A stretch of DNA of 64,000 nucleotides from Calothrix anomala FACHB-343 (GTDB lineage: Bacteria > Cyanobacteriota > Cyanobacteriia > Cyanobacteriales > Nostocaceae): assembly GCF_014696435.1 (NCBI RefSeq), contig NZ_JACJQG010000011.1:62001-126000 (forward strand), read 5' to 3'. Position numbers and translations under genes: made by a program. Shown piece after piece: positions 18,875-28,882 of this stretch. The notes below the pieces were generated by a model. That model was not told the origin of the DNA. It was given only the letters and a program-made list of their open reading frames with translations, and did not search any database. The stretch's first letter is position 1. Every line of letters begins with the position of its first letter.

Positions 18875-18974
18875 CAATATCATTCGTAACTAATAATTTG
18901 TAATTTGTAGTTAAAATAAATCCGGTTACTCAGGTAAGCCCAATCAATTAACAATTAATTGTTAGTTATCTAAT

Positions 18975-19026
18975 ATTTTAATTACGAATTACGAATTACG
19001 AATTACGAATTACGAATTACGAATTA
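18975..19026. repeat. STRR array, ACGAATT type
   Basis: At least six tandem copies of the 7-mer ACGAATT precede the DUF427 gene. Confidence 0.9.
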
Positions 19027-19062
19027 GTAATTATTTCTGCAAGTTTATTGGTCACATTACTT

Positions 19063-19347
19063 ATGCCGAAAGCAATTTGGAATGGCGCTACTTTAGCCGA
19101 GAGTGATAAAACTGTAGTTGTAGAAGGTAACCATTACTTTCCACCGGATGCTATTAACAAAGAGTATTTTCAAGATAGCAACACTCACACCACTTGCCCT
19201 TGGAAAGGTGTAGCCAGTTACTATAGCATTGAAGTAGATGGGCAAGTTAATCAAGATGCAGCTTGGTACTACCCCAGCACCAAAGAGAGAGCAAAAAATA
19301 TTGAAGGCTATGTTGCTTTCTGGCGAGGTGTGAAAGTCGAAGCTTAA
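19063..19347 (+). CDS. DUF427 domain protein
   Basis: 94 residues from the ATG at 19063; an upstream TTG at 19048 is in frame, but family members begin near MPKAIWNG. The motifs AIWNGATLAESD, VEGNHYFPPD, TTCPWKGVASYY and AAWYYPS cover the whole DUF427 fold, a small beta-tent-like domain of unknown biochemical role common in cyanobacteria. The Cys-Pro-Trp-Lys-Gly segment is the most conserved part and is intact. It is cytosolic and monocistronic. Confidence 0.9.
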   Translation: MPKAIWNGATLAESDKTVVVEGNHYFPPDAINKEYFQDSNTHTTCPWKGVASYYSIEVDGQVNQDAAWYYPSTKERAKNIEGYVAFWRGVKVEA

Positions 19348-19404
19348 ATCAATATTTATTTCCGTTAATGATATGGTGGTTGATGCAATTCAACCACCAT
19401 ATTT

Positions 19405-19980
19405 TTAATTTGGCGATCGCAATATTATCTGGCGTTTGTGGCGAAATAATAGTCTTTCCTCTTCAAATTGCTGTAAAAGTCGTGTAACAGTCACTCTAGT
19501 TGTATTTAATACTTCTGACATTTCTTGATGAGTTGCATTCAAGTCAATCAGCGTTCCCTCTTCTACCTTACGACCAAATTTACGACTTAACCATAGTAAA
19601 AATTGCCATAACCGCACAGACATAGGTTTACAATGCACTATGCTTAACAGTTCCTCTGCTTGTTGAATGTGCGAGAGTAAAGCATTGACATCTTGATACC
19701 AAAGATGAGGCGGTACCACACTTACTTCTACATTAGTTAAACACTCAATTTGATACGGTTTGACTTTGGATAAAGGAGAACCAATCAAATCACCCGAACC
19801 CCAATAGCCTAATGTAATAAATGTTCCTTCTTCACTCCATGTTAAGGTACGCACTGCACCGCGTTCGATTCGCCACAATACATCATTACGTGGTGGTATA
19901 ATTTCGCGCCTGGTAAATAAACGATAGGGTATTTGTTCTTTAATATCAGAGTTATAGGAGACATTTGTAGAATACATCAT
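19405..19980 (-). CDS. Crp/Fnr-family transcriptional regulator
   Basis: 191 residues. The N-terminal half is a short cyclic-nucleotide-binding-like beta domain (RGAVRTLTWSEEGTFITLGYWGSGDLIG). The C-terminal half has a Crp-type helix-turn-helix (LIDLNATHQEMSEVLNTTRV, then TVTRLLQQFEEE). The cNMP pocket Arg-Thr/Ser pair typical of Crp is not evident, so it probably does not bind cAMP. It is shorter than NtcA and lacks its recognisable recognition helix. It is transcribed away from the tnpB element. Target genes are unknown. Confidence 0.88.
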   Translation of the reverse strand: MMYSTNVSYNSDIKEQIPYRLFTRREIIPPRNDVLWRIERGAVRTLTWSEEGTFITLGYWGSGDLIGSPLSKVKPYQIECLTNVEVSVVPPHLWYQDVNALLSHIQQAEELLSIVHCKPMSVRLWQFLLWLSRKFGRKVEEGTLIDLNATHQEMSEVLNTTRVTVTRLLQQFEEERLLFRHKRQIILRSPN

Positions 19981-20340
19981 AAAAACATTTGGGTAGAGAA
20001 TATTTGGGGCTTGCTAATGAAGGTATCGAAAGGATGGCAGTTATAAGCATGGGCTTAGAATAATTTAATACTTGCAATGACATTAGCCAAAGCAGATTTA
20101 ACACACAAAGAATCTATGTGTAAATATGGATTGCGAGACATAACCATAATTATTCTCTGGTTATGAATAGCACAGAAGTAAAGAAATAACCATACCTCTA
20201 ACTAGATATTTAGGGAAATTCACAGAATTATTTCCTGATTCTGCTCAGAAGCCTCCCATACCCAATGCCCAATGCCCCATTCCCAATGCCCAATACCCAT
20301 TTTTAAGACATATCTAATGATTAAGGTAGTTAGGCGCAGA

Positions 20341-21770
20341 TTGACACTCCCCTGGCTGATTAAGTATTGTTACGCTCACTTAATCGCAAAGCCAGGGGAT
20401 TCTACATTCACAGACTCGCCGTTAGACAGCAGAGTTACCCCAACTGCCCAAGAGGGCAAATCTCCTGTAGCGTAAGTTCCCGTGTGCCTCACGGTACTGA
20501 GTCCCAGTCTCAAAATGTTGATTGCTGCGTTGATATCCCTGTCTTCTACATATCCACAATGAGGGCAAACATGGGTTCTAGTCGATAGAGATTTTTTCAC
20601 CTTCTTACCACAGTTAGAGCAATTTTGGCTGGTGTTGTGGGGAGGAACTGCAACAGTCACCTTCCCATATTTATGACCAAAATATTCCAACCAACTGCGG
20701 AAAGTGTACCAACCAGCATCACTAATTGATTTAGCTAGATGTCGATTACGGAAGAGCCCTTTGACATTTAAATCTTCATAGGCTACCAAGTCGTTAGATT
20801 GGATGACGGAGTAAGCTAATCTCTTGCAATACTCTTTTCGTTGCCTACTTACTTTTAAATGTTTCCGAGCATATCTATTTCTAGCCTTGTGGTAATTGTT
20901 TGATTGCCTGATTTTGGCTTTTTTCTTCTGTTGACTGAATTTTTTGGACTTCTTGCGGTTGGCTCGTATAAGATGTTTTTCGGACTTACGGTAGAACTGG
21001 GGTGATGATTCTACATTACCTTTATTGTCAGCAATGAAGTATTTTAATCCCAAGTCAATACCAACAATTTGATTAGTAGGTTGACTTTCTACCCTGACAT
21101 CAATATCAATTGCGAATTGAGCGTAATACCCGTCAGCACGACGCACTAAGCGCACTCGCTTAATTTGCTTGATATCGTAATAGTTAAGGTCGTAGGTTCC
21201 CTTTAATTTCAGAGTTCCGATTCCTTTTTTATCCGAAAATGTTATGGCTTTTCTCGTGTCTGACAGTTTCCACCCAGTCGATTTATATTCAACAGAACGG
21301 CAGTTTTTCTTAAACTTTGGAAACCCTTTTTTGCCCTTAATTTTCTTCTTACAGTTATCGTAAAATCGAGCTATTGCAGACCAAGAACGTTCAGCAGCAG
21401 ATTGTCTAGCCATTGAGTTTAATTCATCAGCGAAAGGAAATTCAGATGCTAAAACAGCACAGTATTTATTAAGGTCATATCTGCCTATATCTTTGTTATC
21501 CATCCAATAGCGTAAGCATTTATTTTGGATAAACTGACTAGTACGAATTGCCTCATCTATAGCTTGATACTGTTTTTCTTTTCCCTTAACTTTGAACTCG
21601 TAAACAATCATGGGTATCGACCAATTAACCACATGTTTATGTTACCATAACTGACATAAATACATCAAGAAAAAGAAAATATCACAAAGGCGTTTACGCC
21701 TTAAACCGTTTTCATCCTTGGGCTAAAGCCGCAAGGTTTTCAACGAGTATCCTTATAAGAATCGGTAGTT
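20341..21770 (-). mobile_element. IS200/IS605-family element carrying tnpB only (IS891/IS1341 type)
   Basis: The right end on the minus strand is a long two-part hairpin, CCCCTGGCT...AGCCAGGGG enclosing GATTAAGT...ACTTAATC (20349-20398), finishing in GTGTCAA at 20341. The tnpB stop codon lies inside this hairpin, as in elements whose guide RNA overlaps the tnpB 3' end. The left-end region contains hairpins AAGGCG/CGCCTT (21687-21702) and CCTTG..CAAGG (21716-21736); the exact left boundary is approximate. No tnpA is present, so movement would need a transposase in trans. Confidence 0.8.
20376..21611 (-). CDS. tnpB: TnpB RNA-guided endonuclease of an IS200/IS605-type element
   Basis: 411 residues from the ATG at 21611; a further in-frame start seven codons upstream is less likely because the family begins near MIVYEFKVKGKEKQ. 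The RuvC-like nuclease residues are all present: Asp in GIDLGLKYF (residue 186), Glu in YEDLNVKGL (279) and Asp in DRDINAA (about 357-359). The zinc ribbon CSNC...CPHC is complete. The reading frame is intact, so the enzyme is probably active as an RNA-guided DNA nuclease. It would use the right-end RNA as scaffold, with the flanking DNA below 20341 as guide. No recombinase partner is nearby. Confidence 0.93.
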   Translation of the reverse strand: MIVYEFKVKGKEKQYQAIDEAIRTSQFIQNKCLRYWMDNKDIGRYDLNKYCAVLASEFPFADELNSMARQSAAERSWSAIARFYDNCKKKIKGKKGFPKFKKNCRSVEYKSTGWKLSDTRKAITFSDKKGIGTLKLKGTYDLNYYDIKQIKRVRLVRRADGYYAQFAIDIDVRVESQPTNQIVGIDLGLKYFIADNKGNVESSPQFYRKSEKHLIRANRKKSKKFSQQKKKAKIRQSNNYHKARNRYARKHLKVSRQRKEYCKRLAYSVIQSNDLVAYEDLNVKGLFRNRHLAKSISDAGWYTFRSWLEYFGHKYGKVTVAVPPHNTSQNCSNCGKKVKKSLSTRTHVCPHCGYVEDRDINAAINILRLGLSTVRHTGTYATGDLPSWAVGVTLLSNGESVNVESPGFAIK

Positions 21771-21960
21771 CTCAATGAAAAGGAGTTTGCGCCATAAACT
21801 ACTAAACCGTCAAATACAATAAAAAATGCCGAAAAATTGTTGTTTATTGAAAGCAGCGGGAAACTCCGATCCGTGGGTGCGCAGGGTGCGCGCCCCGCCA
21901 CTTGGGGCATTGGGCATTGGTAATTTCTTCGCTATGCCCTATGCCCCATTCCCTATGCCC

Positions 21961-21993
21961 AAAAACTCCATCCCCTTGTGGGTGGAGTTTTTC
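21961..21993. terminator. Intrinsic terminator after the RHH-Mop gene
   Basis: AAAAACTCCA and TGGAGTTTTT form a perfect 10-bp stem with a 12-nt loop. T-runs on both strands make it bidirectional. It overlaps the 3' end of the minus-strand Mop gene. Confidence 0.8.
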
Positions 21994-22417
21994 ATTCTCT
22001 AGCAATGACGATATCGTTGGATTTAATGACTGCGTAAGCTTCTGTTCCTTCCTTTAAATCCAACTCTTCTGCTGATACTCTAGTGATCATCGAAGTTAGC
22101 TCAACTTTGTGAACAATCTCTAAAGTCACTTCTGTATTTACTGCTCCTGTAATTACCCGTTTGACAACTCCTTTTAAAATATTGCGCGAACTAACTTTTA
22201 AAGGTTTTTTGATACTAGTAATTTCTACCTCAGGCGTATAAACAGATTTGGCGACTGGTGCGCTTACAGCTGGAGAAGGGTGATGACTCAACCCACGTAC
22301 CAACTCCCGCAGAATTTCTGTTTTAGTCCTTTGAGACTGATTGCAGAACTCTTCTAGTATTTTACGTTCCTCTTCTGAGGTTTGAAATGTTACCCATCCT
22401 TGTTCTTTTCTTGGCAT
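21992..22417 (-). CDS. Ribbon-helix-helix / Mop (TOBE) molybdate-binding protein
   Basis: 141 residues. The N-terminus (GWVTFQTSEEERKILEEFC then TKTEILRELVRGL) has the pattern of a ribbon-helix-helix DNA-binding motif. Residues about 75-141 form a Mop/TOBE domain: SSRNILKGVVKRVITGAVNT, EVTLEIV, SMITRVSAEELDLKEG and AYAVIKSNDIVIARE, typical of molybdate/tungstate-binding molbindins. The combination suggests a molybdate-responsive repressor rather than a storage molbindin. A perfect 6-bp inverted repeat lies 5 bp upstream of the start codon and could be its own operator. It matters in a nitrogen-fixing or nitrate-using organism. Domain calls are strong; the regulatory role is inference. Confidence 0.85.
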   Translation of the reverse strand: MPRKEQGWVTFQTSEEERKILEEFCNQSQRTKTEILRELVRGLSHHPSPAVSAPVAKSVYTPEVEITSIKKPLKVSSRNILKGVVKRVITGAVNTEVTLEIVHKVELTSMITRVSAEELDLKEGTEAYAVIKSNDIVIARE

Positions 22418-22422
22418 AGCTT

Positions 22423-22439
22423 TACCAATTTAGTTGGTA
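22423..22439 (-). promoter_or_regulatory. Candidate operator (TACCAA-N5-TTGGTA) upstream of the RHH-Mop gene
   Basis: Perfect inverted repeat TACCAA/TTGGTA with a 5-bp centre, 5 bp from the start codon of the RHH-Mop gene. Spacing and position fit autorepression by a dimeric RHH protein. No binding data exist here. Confidence 0.45.
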
Positions 22440-22881
22440 TATGATTCTCATCTTGCTATGATCTTACCAAGGGTGAATCATTTGAAACAGAACCAATCTG
22501 GTGTGCTATGGATAAGTTACAACTAAGATGTTTGTTTTAAGCGTGCTTCATTGATAGAAAATGTTGCACGCTCAATTTTGGGGATGGATAAATTTACCGT
22601 AAGCGATCGCTATCTGCTTTCCCTGATAACAGTATAAAAATAGTCTTATATCTATTAGAGAAAATACTGTTATTGATGCTGAATAATTGATTTAATTAAA
22701 ATGGTGGCATTTGCTAATTGTCAATCAACATTTGCACAAATTAATCCACAATTGATACCAACTTTAGAGATGATATTTGAGATTTTACCTGGGAAATATG
22801 GAACACAAAATAGTACATATTACCATTTGGTATCAAAGCTCAACATGGTAAAGAAAGTTTACTCATGACTAAATTTTGAAT
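22440..22881. other. Intergenic region, nothing further seen
   Basis: AT-rich spacer upstream of the RHH-Mop gene and downstream of the CheA gene (both minus strand). One HIP1 octamer is present. No coding frame and no clear hairpin terminator. Confidence 0.45.
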
Positions 22882-25800
22882 TTAATTATGAGATGTGACG
22901 CTACCATTAGCAGAACCAATAATTTCTTGTAGGGTACGCAGTAAATCTTGCTCATTATAAGGTTTAGAGAAGTAAGCACGTGCCCCTAATTGAATTGCCA
23001 GTTTGCGATGTTTATCGCTACTCCGAGAAGTTAACATGGCTACGGGAATATTTTTCATCTCATCGAGGGATTTCACCCGACCTAAAAAGCCATAACCATC
23101 AAGACGAGGCATTTCAATATCACAAATTACTGCTTGCACTTGCAGTCCGCTTTGCAGCTTTTCTAAAGCATCTTGACCATCTTTTGCTTGTTCTACCTGA
23201 TAGCCTCCTTTTTCTAAAGTTAAAGCTAAGAATCGCCGGACATTAATCGAATCATCGACGATTAAAATAGTATTTTTCTGATGGGAATTCGTAACTGGTT
23301 GTTTTTCTTCTTGAGGGAAGAGGAACGCTGTTTTTAAGCGAGTTGATGGTAATTGATTGTTGCGGGAATTTTGCTGATTGCTAGAAATTTTATAGAGTAA
23401 TTCATTGGTATTTACTAGTACTACTACTCGACCATCACCGAGAATAGTACAGTTGCTAAAGCCTTCGGGTAAAGGTATGTTACCTTCTACTTGACGGATC
23501 GCAACTTCTTGCTCACCCCAACAACGGTCAATTTGCAGCGCGACAAATTGATTGTTGCTTTTAACTATTAAAATACTGCTAGCATTAATCGCTGGGGGAG
23601 TTTCTAATTCTGGATTATCGTAACGGGGGCCATTAAACTCTAGGTAGTTACCCAGGCGAATAAATGGCAACATATTATTTTGCCAACTGATAAATTCGTT
23701 ACCCGCGATCGCAAATACCTGTTCAGTTTGGTGTAAAAATATTTCCGCCACCACATCCGTAGGAAAGGCTAAGAGCATTCGATTGCTTTCTACTAACAGC
23801 ACTCTAGCCACCGACAGGGTAAATGGTACTGATAAAGTAAAGGTAGTACCGACTCCTAACTCGGTATCAACTTTAATATCTCCCCGCACGGATTTGAGAT
23901 TATTACGCACTACATCCATACCCACGCCACGACCTGATAAAGTGGTTACTTGGTCGGAGGTGGTAAACCCTGGTTCAAAGATGAGTGATAACAATTCTTC
24001 ATCGCTAGCGCTAGCTAATAAAGAAGCATCTAACCCCATACCTAAAGCGCGATCGCGGATTTTCTCTAAAGAAATACCCCTACCATCATCGCGGATTGTA
24101 ATCACTGTGCGATCGCGTCTGTGAGTGGCTTTAATTTCAATTAAACCTTGCTCTGGTTTACCTATGTTGTAGCGAGTAGCAGGATCTTCAATTCCGTGAT
24201 CGAAAGCATTGCGCAACAGATGCATCAATGGTTCGTTTAAAGCCTCTAAGATGCTGCGTTCAATTAAGGTGTTACCACCATCAATTTTCAGCTGCACATT
24301 TTTGCCATACTCTACATTCAAGTCTCGTAAAGCACGGGGAAAACGTTCTACCAAATCTGATAACGGACGCATCCGTACCTGAGTTAACTTGGTTTGCAGC
24401 TGCTTTGATGTTTTATTTAACTTCCGCGCAATGTGATCGGTATCATCAACGCTCAGTTGTACGTCAGTGGTAACTTCTTGTACCTGAACAATAGTTTCCA
24501 TGACTTCCTGCGATAGCAGGTTTAACTCGTTATAGCGATCCATTTCCAAGACATCAAAACTCGTATCCATGTCTGGAGAATGGGGTTGTTCCTCGCTAAA
24601 AGACAGAACGCTAGATACGCCTACAGATTGAGTAGCAATTCTATCGTAAGCAGCACGCAATTCCTGATTTTCCCGATCCAGACTTTGGACGCGCTGGCTG
24701 AGATTGCGGACGAGTTTCCGTAATCTTTCTAGTTGTAAGTTTAGCCCATTGCGCTGAACGATCAATTCCCCAAATAAATCATTGATTTGCTCCAGCTGGC
24801 TGCTGGGAACCCTAACGGTATTTTCATGAATTTCCCGTTCTTTGCCATTACCAATAGGTTCGCCTTTGCGCTCCACCAATTTATAATCGGCGAGAGACAT
24901 TTCTCTAGCAGCGACTATACTAGTTTCTGCGAGTTTAACAGGCTCGGCAATTGGCTCGGCGAATTCTACATCCACAGTCGCAAAATGAGTGAATGCGATC
25001 GCCTCTTCTTCGTTCTCTAGTTCCTCTGTTTCCTCGGTGAAAATTTCTGGTGCAAATAAATTGGTTGCAGCTGTCTCGGTTGGAAGCAATTCTGCTGCTG
25101 GGAAGGATGACAGATCCAAATTCACCAAATCTCCCAGATAAATCGCTGTTGGCAGACTATCTAGTTGATTTGTCAGTACCAAAGCTTGCGATCGCCGCCA
25201 TGCTTGTAAAGCTAACTGAGCAATTTCTGGTACTTGTTGGGGTGGTGCTGTTTCTAAATACTGGGTTACCGATGCACACAGCTCAGTAAAAGCTGGTAAT
25301 TGTAGCATTTCCCCCAAACCGCCCAATTCAGCCGCCATAATTGCGACTTCTTCCTGCAAACAAGGCTGTCCTGCATCTGCCAATACCGCTTCTAAACGCT
25401 GTAAACAACCTTCTACCTCGGTTTCAAACAGCAACGGTATAATATCTTGTCCGTCCTCCGGCGAGAGCATGGTTGTCACATCTTCCGGCACCGGATCGCC
25501 CAAACGCTGATGCAGTTCATCAAACACTGGGTAACAAAAAGTTTCTAGCCACTGGTCTTCAATAGTACTGCCTTCAGAAAGCAATTCTACTATTTGCCGC
25601 AACCAGTCCACCCCAGATAACAGTAAACTTTGTAACTGAGTATCAATTTCTAAGGAATTTTTGCGCGTTTTTAAGACTTTAAAGGAATCTTCTAGACGGT
25701 GGGCTAAATCGCTCAACGTCCGGAATCCCATCATCCCCGCACCACCTTTAATTGAATGTGCTGCTCGGAGTGCCCCGTTGATTTTTTCGGAATCGATGCG

Positions 25801-25905
25801 ATTACTGGTATCAATTTCTAACAATACCCCTTCTAAGGTATTGAGATAATCAATTGCTTCTTCCAGAAATTGCATCTGGATTTCCAGTTCTTTGTCCTGT
25901 GACAT
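22882..25905 (-). CDS. CheA-like hybrid histidine kinase (Hpt-kinase-CheW-REC)
   Basis: 1007 residues from the ATG at 25905; a TTG five codons upstream lies in the STRR array. Order: N-terminal Hpt with AAHSIKGGAG (His50), a second degenerate Hpt-like region, a coiled coil (about 365-430), a dimerisation segment, an HATPase domain (NAFDHGIEDP, RDDGRGIS, SGRGVGMDVV), a CheW-like regulatory domain, and a C-terminal receiver (VICDIEMPRLDGYGF). This is the PilL/HmpE architecture used by cyanobacterial type IV pilus chemotaxis-like systems that steer gliding or twitching. It is the last gene of a five-gene minus-strand operon; the MCP is immediately upstream. Confidence 0.95.
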   Translation of the reverse strand: MSQDKELEIQMQFLEEAIDYLNTLEGVLLEIDTSNRIDSEKINGALRAAHSIKGGAGMMGFRTLSDLAHRLEDSFKVLKTRKNSLEIDTQLQSLLLSGVDWLRQIVELLSEGSTIEDQWLETFCYPVFDELHQRLGDPVPEDVTTMLSPEDGQDIIPLLFETEVEGCLQRLEAVLADAGQPCLQEEVAIMAAELGGLGEMLQLPAFTELCASVTQYLETAPPQQVPEIAQLALQAWRRSQALVLTNQLDSLPTAIYLGDLVNLDLSSFPAAELLPTETAATNLFAPEIFTEETEELENEEEAIAFTHFATVDVEFAEPIAEPVKLAETSIVAAREMSLADYKLVERKGEPIGNGKEREIHENTVRVPSSQLEQINDLFGELIVQRNGLNLQLERLRKLVRNLSQRVQSLDRENQELRAAYDRIATQSVGVSSVLSFSEEQPHSPDMDTSFDVLEMDRYNELNLLSQEVMETIVQVQEVTTDVQLSVDDTDHIARKLNKTSKQLQTKLTQVRMRPLSDLVERFPRALRDLNVEYGKNVQLKIDGGNTLIERSILEALNEPLMHLLRNAFDHGIEDPATRYNIGKPEQGLIEIKATHRRDRTVITIRDDGRGISLEKIRDRALGMGLDASLLASASDEELLSLIFEPGFTTSDQVTTLSGRGVGMDVVRNNLKSVRGDIKVDTELGVGTTFTLSVPFTLSVARVLLVESNRMLLAFPTDVVAEIFLHQTEQVFAIAGNEFISWQNNMLPFIRLGNYLEFNGPRYDNPELETPPAINASSILIVKSNNQFVALQIDRCWGEQEVAIRQVEGNIPLPEGFSNCTILGDGRVVVLVNTNELLYKISSNQQNSRNNQLPSTRLKTAFLFPQEEKQPVTNSHQKNTILIVDDSINVRRFLALTLEKGGYQVEQAKDGQDALEKLQSGLQVQAVICDIEMPRLDGYGFLGRVKSLDEMKNIPVAMLTSRSSDKHRKLAIQLGARAYFSKPYNEQDLLRTLQEIIGSANGSVTSHN

Positions 25906-25911
25906 AAATTT

Positions 25912-25962
25912 TTTAGTCAATAGTCATTAGTCATTAATCATTGGTCAATGTCAAGGGTCATT
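25912..25962. repeat. STRR array between MCP and CheA genes
   Basis: AGTCAAT/AGTCATT heptamers in the 88-bp spacer of the chemotaxis operon. Confidence 0.8.
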
Positions 25963-25993
25963 AGTCATGAAACTGGAGACTGTTGACAATTAC

Positions 25994-28822
25994 TTAACTG
26001 ACCTTAAATGTACCCACAGTCTGTTGCAACTCTTGGGAAATTTCCACAGTTTGTTGCAAAGATTCGGAAACTAAGCGCGATGAATCGCTAGTCCGTTGTG
26101 AGACAGCCACAATTGCTTTCATTAAATTGCTAACCGTGTGGGAAGTTTCGACCTGCGATGTAGTCGCTACTGAGATTGACTGTACCAGATTGTCAATTTG
26201 CCGCGATACATCCAAAATTTGATTGAGACTGCGTTTAGCATCTTCAACAATTCGCGTACCTTCAACTACCTGGGTAGTACCAATTTCCATTGCTTGGACT
26301 ACATCGCTGGTTTCCCGTTGGATGTTCTCAACAATTTGTTCAATTTCTTGGGTAGCGGCGGCGCTTCTAACTGCTAATTCGCCTACTTCTTCCGCCACTA
26401 CGGCAAAACCTTGTCCTTCTTCCCCAGCGCGAGCGGCTTCAATTCCCGCATTAATCGCTAACAAGTTAGTTTGGACGGCGATTTGATTAATCAAGGACAC
26501 CACACGGGAAATTTGCTGAGAAGATTCTCCTAAACGTTTCACCTTCTTGGCGGTTTCCCCAACAGTTTCTCGTAAAGAGAGAATGTTTTGTACTGTCAAA
26601 TCCATTGCTTGTCCGCTCTTGGTAGCAGTTTGGGCAGCTTGATTGGCAATTACCGCCGCTTGCTGGGCATTTTTGGCTACCGCTTGGATGGAATGAGTCA
26701 TTTGATCCACCGCATCCAAAGTGCGGTTAATTTCCGCCGCTTGACTCATTGCTTCCTCTGCTAGCTGACGGATGGCTGATTCATTGGAGCCAATCGCCGT
26801 ATTTACTTGAGAAGCTGCATTTTGCACTTGGGTGACAATATCCCGGAGACTTTCGACAATGGAGTTGAAAAAGTCGGCTACAGTGCCAATTTCTCCTGCT
26901 GTTACGTCCGCCCGCACTGTGAGATCGCCACTAGCAGCCCCTTCAACATTACTCAGTAATTCTAATAGTTGGGTTTGTAGCGCTTCTTTTTGTTGGCGTT
27001 CTTCTTGAGTATCTTGTTGGGCAGCAGATTTAGCTTGTTCTAATTCTTCTAAGAGCCTAGCTTGTTCTAGAGCATAGCCAATTTGGATGGCTGTTTGTTT
27101 AAATAAATCAATATCTGTAGGTTGCCACAATCGCGGACTTTCACAATGATGGGCAATTAACAGACCAAAGAGTTGATTTTGGCTGATAATGGGGGCGATT
27201 AAATTGCCTTGAACTGCGTATTTCTCGAGGCTTTGAATGTAACAATTGGCATTATTGAGATGCGGCTCTTGATAAATGTTAGCGATCGCTCTAACTTTGC
27301 CTTGTTGATACAGTTCTACATGGCGTTCGCGAAAACAGGGATCGTCAATCCGCGCGCCGAGCATTTTCGGCCAGCCATCGGCTACAGATTCTGCCACCAC
27401 TACCCCATCCCAAGTACCTGGATTGAGCTGATAAACAATTACCCGGTCTGTTTTTAAGGCTGGGCGCACTGCGTTGACTGCTGTGCTGTAAATATCTTCA
27501 CTTAGCAGCTTTTTGCGAATTTCTAGGGTTATATCTGCAATAAATTTGATTCTCTGTGCTTCTTGCTCTTTTTCTCCTAGCAGTACTTGTAATTGCTCTG
27601 CCATTCTGTTAATATTGACACCGAGAATGCCTAACTCGTCTGTTCTGTCTACCTCTAAACGAGTATTCAGTTGACCGTCGCCAAGTTTGCTCACCGCTTC
27701 AGCTGCAATCAAAATTGGCTGGGTAGCGCGTTTTGCTAACCAAGCCGCGATCGCTGCGACAATGACTGCGGTTAAAGCTGTGCCTAAGGCGATCGTCAAC
27801 AATAATTGTCTTTGGGGCGCAAATGTAATATCTGTATCTGTCGCAATAATGGCTCCCCATTTTAAATCAGGTAAACCGTCAATTGTCCTTGAGGGTACAT
27901 AGCTGATAAATTGCTGTTTGCGGTTCAGATTGTTAACTGTAACAAAATTACCAATTTTATTGTTTTCTTTCAGTTGGCTCAACCCTGGAAAATCCGCTTT
28001 AGCGTCTCTACCTTCTTGATTATTTTGTGTAGCTATAAAAATTTTGCCTGCTGGATCGACTAAATTATAATCATGTCCTTTACTAGCATAATTTTTAATA
28101 ATCTCTTCTATAGAACTTACTGGCATTCTGGCTCTAATTACGCCAATATATTCCCCACTGACTACATCTTTCAAAGGTGCGGCGATATGAATGCTTACTA
28201 AACCAGTAGTTTCTGACTTTTCTGGCTGACTAACAATCACCGTATTTTGTTTGAGCGCATCTTGAAAATACTGACGATCTTTGTGATTTTCTAAAGGTGC
28301 GCCTGTAGATTGCGCAATGACGTTACCTTCCATATCAAAAATCGCAATACTATCATAAGCTTTATCAGCTTTGATGATGCGGTCTAAAATCTCTTGCTTA
28401 CCTTGAGCAGTAATAATTGCTCTTACTTGCGGATTTGTTAAAGATGGGAGATTCGCCAGTACTTGAATATCCCCATATCTCGCCAACACGTAACGGTTGA
28501 CTTTATCTAGCAAGCTCACAGTTTCCGCTTGTTGAGACTGGGTAATCTGCTGATTAATTGAGTGATTAGCAAAGCTATAAGCGATCGCGCCAATTACCAA
28601 TGTCGGTAAAGTCCCAATGGCGATCGCCAATACTGTCGTTTTAGTATTTAAACTAAGTCTTTGAAAATAACCGATTATCTGGTTCAAGGGAGAGGAATGG
28701 GATGGTGAATAAATAGGCTTTATTGATTGTTTAATTGTCGGTTCAAATACTCTTTGTGATGCCATCAATGATGAGCGATTTTGCCCATCATTACCCTTAG
28801 CCGTGTCAGTTTTATGAAACAT
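25994..28822 (-). CDS. Methyl-accepting chemotaxis protein with Cache, HAMP and phytochrome-type GAF domains
   Basis: 942 residues. TM1 lies near 58-80, followed by an extracytoplasmic double-Cache-like sensor (about 85-330), TM2 near 338-362, HAMP (about 360-412), GAF (about 430-590), and the signalling coiled coil. The hairpin tip is canonical ([20 protein letters not shown]). The GAF contains DPCF with Cys496 and NCYIQSL with Cys527, the positions used by DXCF-type cyanobacteriochromes, although the 31-residue spacing is slightly long. The protein may therefore combine a small-molecule sensor with a possible bilin photosensor. It is the PilJ/HmpD-position gene between cheW and cheA in the operon. 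Chromophore binding is not proven. Confidence 0.93.
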   Translation of the reverse strand: MFHKTDTAKGNDGQNRSSLMASQRVFEPTIKQSIKPIYSPSHSSPLNQIIGYFQRLSLNTKTTVLAIAIGTLPTLVIGAIAYSFANHSINQQITQSQQAETVSLLDKVNRYVLARYGDIQVLANLPSLTNPQVRAIITAQGKQEILDRIIKADKAYDSIAIFDMEGNVIAQSTGAPLENHKDRQYFQDALKQNTVIVSQPEKSETTGLVSIHIAAPLKDVVSGEYIGVIRARMPVSSIEEIIKNYASKGHDYNLVDPAGKIFIATQNNQEGRDAKADFPGLSQLKENNKIGNFVTVNNLNRKQQFISYVPSRTIDGLPDLKWGAIIATDTDITFAPQRQLLLTIALGTALTAVIVAAIAAWLAKRATQPILIAAEAVSKLGDGQLNTRLEVDRTDELGILGVNINRMAEQLQVLLGEKEQEAQRIKFIADITLEIRKKLLSEDIYSTAVNAVRPALKTDRVIVYQLNPGTWDGVVVAESVADGWPKMLGARIDDPCFRERHVELYQQGKVRAIANIYQEPHLNNANCYIQSLEKYAVQGNLIAPIISQNQLFGLLIAHHCESPRLWQPTDIDLFKQTAIQIGYALEQARLLEELEQAKSAAQQDTQEERQQKEALQTQLLELLSNVEGAASGDLTVRADVTAGEIGTVADFFNSIVESLRDIVTQVQNAASQVNTAIGSNESAIRQLAEEAMSQAAEINRTLDAVDQMTHSIQAVAKNAQQAAVIANQAAQTATKSGQAMDLTVQNILSLRETVGETAKKVKRLGESSQQISRVVSLINQIAVQTNLLAINAGIEAARAGEEGQGFAVVAEEVGELAVRSAAATQEIEQIVENIQRETSDVVQAMEIGTTQVVEGTRIVEDAKRSLNQILDVSRQIDNLVQSISVATTSQVETSHTVSNLMKAIVAVSQRTSDSSRLVSESLQQTVEISQELQQTVGTFKVS

Positions 28823-28882
28823 ACATTAATTCTCCTAAATATGTGAATAAGAACACTATTATTTGTGAATTACTAGTACACC

